Assembly (NCBI RefSeq): GCF_018139145.2
Contig: NC_059500.1
Coordinates: forward strand, 50,152,663 to 50,216,662
DNA length: 64,000 bases
Direction of reading: 5' to 3'
DNA from: Gymnogyps californianus
Lineage: Eukaryota; Chordata; Aves; Accipitriformes; Cathartidae
Shown here: positions 56,437 to 64,000 of the stretch, in pieces
Layout of the letters: the number at the start of each line of letters is the position of its first letter
How positions within the stretch are numbered: position 1 is the stretch's first letter
Notes under the pieces: model-generated
The model's database searches: none
What the model saw: only the letters and a program-made list of their open reading frames with translations
Told to the model about the DNA's origin: nothing
Position numbers and translations under genes: made by a program

Positions 56437-59400
56437 AGAATGTTAACCCTGTAGGATGCTTGCAGAATTTTCCTTAGCTATTTTATTACATTTGAACAGA
56501 TAAATACATTATACTTGCCACGGATAGAGAGGGAACTGATGACTGTATAGCACACCTGATTGATAGTCTAGTTATGGTGAGAGAAAACTGTTCTGGTAGT
56601 GAAATTACTTAGAGGTATAATGCTTCAGGAAGGCGGTCCTACAAACCATACTCTCTCCCACAGAGGCTTCTAGTCTGAATCTCACAGCAATATCTGATGG
56701 TGCTTCTCATGTAATCTTCTTCAAAACTTAGCCTAGAGCAGCTTTTTGGAGGTCTCATTTCATATTCCAAGGGACAGGCATTTATATTATAACCTCTGTC
56801 AGCACAGGGCTCACAGATTTCCTCAGGAGCAGTGAGCTGGAGAGTGGGGTAGACCTGCTTTATGCCACTCATTCATACAAAGATTTTTATCTGAAGGAGA
56901 AGCCACATGGGCAGAGGGACATCTCATTAACTTCTGCAAGGACAACCAGCTTGCCTGTGTCCTGGGCAATGGAAAGAGTTTGGGCTTCCGCCGTGTTGAG
57001 GCACTTCGTGAACAGAAACAGACCATTGCCTCTGCTTTTTTGAAACCGAGGGCTGGAAGTTTACCTGGGACTTACGCAAACTGCTGGGTAGTGTGGTGAA
57101 GGGAAAGGTGTTTTCCTCTTCCCTGCTGTTGCCACTCGTGTAGGCCCCCAGGCAGAGTCTGCTTTGCAGTCAGCAGTAACTGGCGCTTCTGCTAGGACGC
57201 TCTGCAGAGAAACCGTAGATGGTTTCCATGGCTGAAGCTAAACTCTGCGATGCTCACAGAGGTCCCTTCAGAGCAGGTTTGAGAAAGCTGTCAGGGGACC
57301 TTGCTCTTTTGGGCTGTCAGTCTGGCTTGGCTGCATGTAGGAGCACTGGGGAGCTACAAAGCAGGGTGTAGCTCATACGGTAGTTGAAAATTCACTTAAA
57401 TTAACCTTAAATGTAATAGGGTACGTGGGAATGTTGGATAGACAGCCATACATATGCAGCTTAGCGGAGCCTGGTTATTTTTTTGGTTATTCTTTGTATC
57501 ATAGCTGTTCTCAGAGCTTTGTGCTGTGATTAGTGCTATTCACCTCAGTAACTTTCGTTCAGGTTTCCTCTTTTGTCTGCAGTAAACACTTGGCAGTGGT
57601 ATCAGGACTGGGGTGGCCCGAGACAGAGTTACATCAAACTGCAGTATAAGGTTAATTTCTAAAATACAAATGGAGCTCGTCAAGCCTTGAAAGATCATGA
57701 CTTAGGAAGTGCTAGCAAACAGAGGGGATGGCCTGTCCTTGCCGCCTGCCAGCAGGGCCAGCTGCTACCCAGTGGGTGCGTGTAGATCAGGGACTTCAGC
57801 CTGCCTTCAGAGGGGTCAGAGCGATGGCTTTTCCAGCCACCGCACGCAGACGGCGTGTAGCTGTCCTGGTGCCACAGGTGCTCCGTTGCCTGCTCCACCG
57901 TCTCCGGCGGGCAGCAGGAGGCTCTGCACAAGCAGCGCAAGAGGCTGCCGAAAATCCTGTGGGATCTGCACAGTGTTAATGTGGGAGATTTATTACTCCC
58001 TGAGGATTCATAAGCAGCATTGACGAATTTGTTGCAATCCGCATTTTTGTCATGGTTGTAATATAAGGTGGGAGGCTTGAAAGGTTTAAATAAACACCTA
58101 TATTATATTTGTAGGTCATACGGCAACAACAGTCCTATTAGTCACTTGCTACAACTTATTTTTGTTGAGCACCTTCCACAAAATCAAGATTCTGTCTCCT
58201 ATATGAAGTAGTAGATAAGAAAGCTGCTACAAATAGTAATTTCTTTATCAGCACTGACTGCTTTCCTTTACCCACTGTAGTCATTAGAAGGTTGTCAACT
58301 TTTAAAACAGAAAAAAGTCACATATCTATGTATCCAACCACTGAAGTGCACTGTAAATCTTCAGAAAGATAACCTGGAAGCTGTGTATTTAGCCTTTGCA
58401 ACAGAAATTGTTTAAATACCATGTTGACCTCACACAAAATTTACATTCTTTTAGTTAGTGTTCTATTTTGTTTAAAGTCACTGAACACTGTAAATCACGT
58501 GTAACAGGACAGCAAAGAACTGTGCACTGTAAAACATATATTCAGACACATCCTGAGCAAACAAATCTACTTGGTTTTTTTATTTTTATTTTTTATTACT
58601 GGTTCCTATTTTTACAAATCCCTGTGCTTGGAAATGATTTGCATAGTGTCTGTTATTTCAGAATTTACTTCTTAACATCACTGAAATCTGAAGAAGAAAG
58701 AACAAAAAATGCATTTTAAAACAAATTTTGAAGGAAGATGAAGAAGGTGAAACAATTAAACCTCTTAAATGAGGTTCTGGTATTGCTTTTTTTTTTTTGA
58801 AACATAATCTTTTCATCAGATCATATTGGACAAATCTTTCATGCATAACTGGGTTTAAGTCTTTGTGAATATTTCAAGATTTGTAGTGTAACTGTGATTT
58901 TTTAATTTCAAAAGGGGTTATTTCTCCAACAACAGAATTTATTTTGTTTGTGATAGTCAATAGAATTGAAAAAAAGAAAGAAAAATCTTTAATTAAACAG
59001 ATTAGCTAATCTTAGATTTTGAAAATATAGCAAGATTTTTTTAATTTCTGAAGAGGTTAAAATCCCCCAGATTTTCAGGTGACCTTCAAGAATATAGTCA
59101 ATTGGAAAAAAAAAAAGCCCTATTGAATAATATTTGTGCTTCAGGCATTTAAAATACATTAAGATATTCATATTTCTTATATTTCCTTGAGGAAAAAAAT
59201 TAGTCCTGCTCCCTTCAGAATTTGACTATCATTGAGACAAGCAGGTCAACAATTTTTTCCACTTTTTTTGTGTGTAAAACAGAGCACCTGAAATTAATTT
59301 TTAGGAATCAAAATAGTAAATTAACAGGTTTAGGGAGGTAAAGAGTACCAAACAGGAGTAAATGACAGAAGCTGTTTGTATTATTTTTAATATAAAAGAC

Positions 59401-60850
59401 CTGAGGAACACATCCCCTGGATTTCACAAAATAAGTTGACCTCTTTCTTTAATGTTCATACAGCAGCAACTGAAAGGATCACATAAATCTACCAAGTGAA
59501 ATATAGTTATTTTGTACACATTTAAAATAGATAAAAAGGGTCTGTTTTCCTCTTTACACCCAATGCCACAGAAATGCATATGCTCATCCAGGGAGAGAGC
59601 AGTGTGGAGGGGTGACCAAAGAGAAGGAAGAAAACTTCCAGCATCTGTCCTCCACAAAACATATGTCAGAGGTCTTAGTCTTCAGATGTGTTATCATAAA
59701 GTTTATCAGTCTAATCCCAATGTGTATTCCCAAGTAGGCTGTTGTGTTTGTGGAAACACCTAGTGTGGAGAAAAACTCGATACAATGAAATGCGGAGGAA
59801 GCATGTGTTTGCACGCTGTGTGTCCAGTTCCGGTGTTAGTTGTTTGGCAATGATTGCTGACATAATGATGGTGTTTTTCTTCTGAATAAATTTGATGAGA
59901 CTTTCTCTAAAGTCCATTATTTCTGGGTTGCCAGAAACACATCTGAGGAAAAGGCGGCTCGGGGTCTGCTCTGGGTACTGAATAGAGGCAGCTGAAGTCT
60001 TTGAGTATCCATCTTGTAAATAGTGCTGGGTATGGTACCTGCTACTCGCTGGTGCCTGGTATACGTGAATGCTGTTAGGACTTAAGCTCCTCAGTGACAG
60101 AGTGCTTTTGAAATGATGACTTAAGTTCCAAAGTCATTGAATTGCCTTTGAAAATATTTTCTTTCTTTCTCAGATGTTTGTCGAAAAATTTATGGTACTT
60201 GCTGCTAGCCTTGACTCACAGCTACCCTTGACTGCAAGTGTTTCCATGATTGGGCCCTGTGTTATCCAGTGTTCCTTAGGCACGGATACCTTTTGGGGAA
60301 AATCTGTAAAGAAAGCAGGTTTTTTTGAATATTAAAGGTCCTCTGTTCTCTTGGGACCCCACGCACCTCAGAGGCATGTCTTGAGACTGAGACAAGATAA
60401 ACTGCCGGGTTGTAAGAGAGCAGGAAATCGCATAGGAAGCTTAACCACGGAACCTTTATATTGTGTTCTTGAAAAGAGCAAACGTGTACACTGTAGTGTA
60501 TTTCAGTAGCTCTTAAATAATATCTGTAGTGCCATACAGTGTCACTTGTATGGTTTAGTTGTGCCTGCTTTATATATTTGCGTCTGAAATTTTTGGGGGC
60601 TTTCACAAACAAACAGGCCACTTAGTGTAAGACAGCAGTAATACTACTTGCAACTGAGATCAACGCAATTATTTTTCTTTCAAATAAGTCATATTTTCAC
60701 AAAGAAAACTGTGAAGTAGAATCTTAAGTAATAGTCACAAATGTGGTTTCTTATTTTATCTTAACTAGTGCTGTTAATAATGAATATTGGCTTAACCCTG
60801 ATTCAAATTCATTGTCTTCTAGTTTTTGCAACATGTTTAATTTATGTTTT

Positions 60851-60896
60851 GTTTTTTCTCTCTCTTTCTCTCTCTCCTTATCTCTTTTCCCTTTTC
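60851..60896 (+). promoter_or_regulatory. NFIB: Extended CU-rich polypyrimidine tract before the last exon
   Basis: A tract of about 45 nt that is almost all T and C, with repeated CTCTCT and TTCTC motifs, lies just upstream of the acceptor at 60901. CUCUCU and UUCUC motifs are typical binding sites of polypyrimidine-tract-binding protein, so the tract could influence which upstream exon is joined to the last exon. This role is inferred. Confidence 0.55.
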
Positions 60897-60901
60897 AACA
60901 G

Positions 60902-61031
60902 TCCTGGTACCTGGGCTAGCTTGGTTCCTTTTCAAGTATCAAATAGGACACCGATCCTGCCGACAAATGTCCCAAATTATGGTTTGAACATAATTGGAGA
61001 GCCTTTCCTTCAAGCAGAAACAAGCAACTGA
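60902..61031 (+). CDS. NFIB: NFIB last coding exon, readable in two frames
   Basis: After the 49952 exon, this exon completes Ser and encodes PGTWASLVPFQVSNRTPILP, then TNVPNYGLNIIGEPFLQAE and TSN, with TGA at 61029-61031. After a phase-0 exon (25360 or 41052), the same bases read TCC TGG TAC CTG GGC TAG: SWYLG with a stop at 60917-60919. SWYLG is the C-terminus shared by NFI paralogs. In human adenoid cystic carcinoma, MYB-NFIB fusions join MYB to the 3' end of NFIB, and this last exon is the recurrent part. The acceptor is cttttcaacag. In the short reading the 3' UTR starts at 60920. Confidence 0.97.
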
Positions 61032-61954
61032 GGGAAAAAAATTTAAAAAAAATAAAAGCAAAATTAAAAAAGGAAAAAAGAAGGGAAGACAGGACGAGAA
61101 AAGAAACTGAAGAAAGAAGAAAAAATAGACCAGCAATTGCAGCTCTTACAATCACTAATTCCCTTATGGTTGAAACTGAAATGACATACAAAGGGTCGAT
61201 GATATTTCACTGATGGGTAGAAAGCAGCCCCTGCTAAGTAGCCTTTGTTATATGAAGTCCGCTGGGAAATAGATGTTCTGTCTCTGACAATATATTTTAA
61301 CTGACTTTCTAGATGCCTTAATATTTGCATGATAAGCTAGTTTTATTGGTTTAGTATTCTTGTTGTTTACGCATGGGATCACTATTCCTGGTTATCTCAC
61401 AAAACAAAGGCTAGGCAGCAGCAACAGAGCTGCAGGAGGACAAGGGCCGTGAGCCAGCCATTTTCTCAACACTCTAATTTCTAAATGTTTTAAAAATAAG
61501 CTCTGTAGCCTTTAGTTATCAGTATGGATTTATTAAACTTTGGCCCTTAATTCAGCCTTTTCTAGTGTGTTATGCAGTTTGAAGTTTTCAATCGGTATGA
61601 ACACACAGGCTCTATGGAAGAAATGCCTCTATGTAGGTAAAAGTGTTATCTCCTCATGCAACAGTAAAAAAGAAAAAAAAGTGAACGTTTTCCCCACTAA
61701 ACACTTACAGAGGCAAGTGCAATTTAAAAGTCATATCTAAGGGGTCATCACTATAAGTCCTTCAGCCCTTGGACTCTAAATTGAGGGGATTAAAAATAGA
61801 AATAAAAATTACTTTGAACAAACTTATTTTTCCCCTCAGTTTTTGAGGGCATTAAAAGGCATTAAATCAAGACAAATCAAGTCCTTGAGAAAAAGAAATC
61901 AATGGAAACACAGCACTTATGTTGGTTTAGCTGCTGCCTCCACAGAGGGGTAGG

Positions 61955-61967
61955 ATTTATTTATTTA
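61955..61967 (+). promoter_or_regulatory. NFIB: AU-rich element (three overlapping ATTTA)
   Basis: ATTTATTTATTTA contains three overlapping ATTTA pentamers and a TTATTTATT nonamer, the class II AU-rich element pattern linked to regulated mRNA decay. It lies in the 3' UTR on the sense strand. Confidence 0.65.
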
Positions 61968-62344
61968 AAGTTACTGGTTGCATCAAGAACCCATAGGGTT
62001 TACAGGTTTCTGTAAAATCTGCATCATAGAGACAAAGAGATAGGCAAATCCATGTCACAAGGGCAAAGCTTACCGTTTACAAACTGGTAATACCAGGATG
62101 GGGATATGTTTTATTTAAATAATGCACTCAATGTAAGTCTAATTACAGGGTGCTGAAAACTTGCATGGTGCTTTCAGAAGTTAGCCTTGTTCAACAATTT
62201 TCACATATTGACAGAAATATAATGTGCATGGGCAGACATTTTGCCTCTATGTCTCTTTAAAAAAAATAATTAAAATACTCTTTCCAGTAATCCTAATTTG
62301 CACGAAGATATAATGTCCACATTACGTGCCTTGCCTTGAAATCT

Positions 62345-62390
62345 AAAAAATGGAAAAAAAAAAAAAAAAAGAAAAAAAACACAAAAAAAA
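62345..62390 (+). repeat. A-rich run in the 3' UTR
   Basis: About 46 nt that are almost entirely A. It is likely to cause internal oligo(dT) priming in cDNA and could be mistaken for a poly(A) tail. There is no AATAAA close upstream. Confidence 0.85.
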
Positions 62391-63153
62391 TTGACATCAC
62401 TACACTTGTTTTGCTGCATTTATTATCATTTTAAATCTTTACCATTTTTATGACAAAATATTTTGTACTCCAGATGGGAAAAAAGTGTGACATCATGGAT
62501 TTTTTAGACAGTTATACCTTTATCTCACATTTATAAAGCATATCATGGCTGTGTATAGTTGCCGCTTAAAAATTGTAATCGACCAGCAATATTTTCAGTA
62601 TTTTGGTGTTTTTTCTATTAACCTTTCATGTTTTTCATCTTCCAATTAATATTGGGGGGAGGGGATACAAATTTATACGAATTATGCAATACCAAGTTTT
62701 GCCTATGTAGGTAGTGCTTTTAGCTGTATTGGTTATTATAGGTAAGTACACAGATTTAAAAGAAAAAAAAAAAAGAATAATGTATGCTTTTTTTGTTTGT
62801 TTTAATTGACCAAAGTGGGTACTGCTATTTTTGCAGTGTGATGAGGTCCTTTTCTGTACTGAGAGGTGGACAGGGGATTTTTTTTTATACATACATATAT
62901 ATATATTCTGGGGTGGGTGGGGAGGATTTTTAACACTTTACAGTGTAGCTGTGAAGCAGTGCACCCTTAGCCAGGCAAGGGCTGCAAAGCGACTGTTCTG
63001 CCTACTGTGACAAACTTTCAAATCGGTTCCCTCTTTTTAACTTCCCACCTGGGGTGCAAGCTGAAATCATTTCTGGATTTAAAAAATAAATAATGAATTC
63101 TGTTGGAGGCAGACTTGACTTGAGGAAATTGTTTTAAGTTTTTTTTTTTTCTT

Positions 63154-63199
63154 GAGAAAGAAAAAGAGAGAGAGACAGACAGACAGAGGGAGAAAGAGG
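63154..63199 (+). repeat. GA/GACA-rich microsatellite
   Basis: A purine-rich run with GAGAGA and GACAGACAGACA units, following a T-run. It is within the 3' UTR. Confidence 0.85.
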
Positions 63200-63629
63200 T
63201 CAAGACCCACAGTAAGATGAAGCCTTTTCCATTCTGGCAAAGATACTGCATCCTAAAGTGTTCGTGTTAGAAAATGTTTTTAGCTCAGAATGGCAAAGAC
63301 GCTTGCTTTGTCTAGGAAATGCACGTACAGGGCCAAAATCTTTGCTGGCATAATTCCACTCACTCTAGTTGACTCCAGAGTTGCTCCTGCAGAGAATTTG
63401 CCTCCCTTAGTCTGCTTGACTGGTAAATATTCTTTTTTTTTCCCTCTACGTCAAAACATTCTTTTTTTTCCCCCAAGTTTGTTAACTCACAGCATCTGAA
63501 TTACAATTTTCAGCCGGCTCAGGCTGTGTCAGAGGTTTGCAGTGTCTTCTCATACAGCAGGTCAGATGGAGAGCTCTGGGCTGTAGTGGGGAAGGAGTTT
63601 CTTAATGCATGGAATTAGCCTATGATGTA

Positions 63630-63635
63630 AATAAA
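63630..63635 (+). terminator. NFIB: Polyadenylation signal AATAAA, best candidate for NFIB
   Basis: AATAAA is followed within 40 nt by gtgtgtttcctgt, a GT-rich downstream element. It overlaps a Pumilio-type TGTAAATA at 63626-63633. It may not be the only site used. Confidence 0.55.
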
Positions 63636-64000
63636 AGTGTGTTTCCTGTAAAATCACATTTTGCAGATCAGTAGTGGGTCTGTTGCTGGAGACCTCTTAT
63701 GCACCAGGGATCTTTGTGATGTATGGCTCAACACAGGGTGAATTTTCCTTAAAAGCACATCCTTTTATTAGGGCGCAAGCAGAGGAGAGTGTGGACTTGT
63801 GGATATGGGATACCCTGGTGGGAAAATCCATCCCTTTGCAGTTGTCTCTGCATTTTGGAGGTTTTCCTACCCTGGAGCAGCCCCAGAGGTGCAGATCCAG
63901 CAACAGCCGCCCCACTGAGCGCTGGGCAGTGGCACACCAAAGTCAGTCCCTTCTGGCTCTGGCCAGCGTGGGCAGCTAACGAGCTGTGGTGGTGGCGCAT

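Larger units (their letters stand above)
50041..60901 (+). other. NFIB: NFIB last intron, 10.9 kb
   Basis: Intron from GTAACA to cttttcaacag. It contains a 21-bp tandem duplication (52473-52514), a 12-bp one (56413-56436), T-rich and GT-rich runs, a CpG-rich patch at 57741-57950 and a candidate conserved stretch at about 51240-51560. No coding block was recognised. The extended pyrimidine tract at its end is listed separately. Confidence 0.87.
61032..64000 (+). other. NFIB: NFIB 3' untranslated region (distal end uncertain)
   Basis: Sequence downstream of the long-frame stop, with no further coding exon recognised. NFIB mRNAs have long 3' UTRs. AATAAA motifs occur at 61051, 61801, 63085 and 63630, and the last has the best downstream GT-rich context. 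Other features are a purine-rich segment just after the stop (61031-61132), an AU-rich element at 61955-61967, an A-rich run at 62345-62390 and a GA-rich run at 63154-63199. Seed-type matches are seen for miR-29 (TGGTGCT, 62166-62172), miR-124 (GTGCCTT, 62326-62332), miR-153 (TATGCAA, 62683-62689) and miR-9 (ACCAAAG, 62809-62815); single seed matches are weak evidence. The part after about 63670 may be intergenic. Confidence 0.75.

Noticed and set aside
61051..61056. AATAAA just downstream of the stop codon as the main poly(A) signal
   Set aside because: It lies inside an A-rich purine tract only about 20 nt from the stop and has no GT-rich downstream element. A long 3' UTR is usual for NFIB.
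62345..62390. A-rich run as a retroposed poly(A) tail
   Set aside because: No retrogene body lies upstream and no flanking target-site duplication was seen. The upstream sequence is continuous NFIB 3' UTR.

Overview
This window is a stretch of a vertebrate nuclear gene, not a microbial locus. It carries the 3' half of one plus-strand gene, NFIB (nuclear factor I/B), as nine exons with GT-AG introns, and what appears to be most or all of its 3' untranslated region. The organism is probably a bird, or at least a sauropsid. The introns are AT-rich and shorter than I recall for mammals, no Alu, L1 or other mammalian repeat was recognised, and the protein is close to mammalian NFIB with a few substitutions. 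The species cannot be named from the sequence alone.

Layout: 1-2350 is intron. Coding exons are 2351-2419, 4576-4696, 6465-6583, 22538-22669, 25176-25360, 37273-37438, 40970-41052, 49952-50040 and 60902-61031. Reading phases match across every junction, and together they encode 364 residues of the regulatory C-terminal half. The DNA-binding exons lie upstream of the window. From 61032 onward is 3' UTR, with a good polyadenylation signal at 63630.

Alternative C-termini: the last exon can be read in two frames. If the 89-nt exon at 49952 is included, the protein ends in a long tail finishing ...AETSN. If that exon is skipped, so that 41052 or 25360 joins directly to 60902, the same last exon is read in another frame and ends SWYLG-stop, the usual NFI-family ending.

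Main candidate novelty: the 16-kb intron 6584-22537 holds an isolated, strongly coding-like open block (11741-12184). It has a splice acceptor, a usable donor, a length of 444 nt (148 codons) and phase 1 at both ends, so it would fit in frame between its neighbouring exons. It encodes a Ser/Pro/Thr-rich stretch, a SUMO-type IKTE motif and a putative coiled coil. I do not recognise the protein. Other points of interest are a nested imperfect inverted repeat with duplicated octamer/homeodomain-like motifs at about 26.6-27.0 kb, an AU-rich element and a Pumilio/poly(A) overlap in the 3' UTR, and several small duplications. No operon, mobile system, CRISPR array or RNA gene was found.
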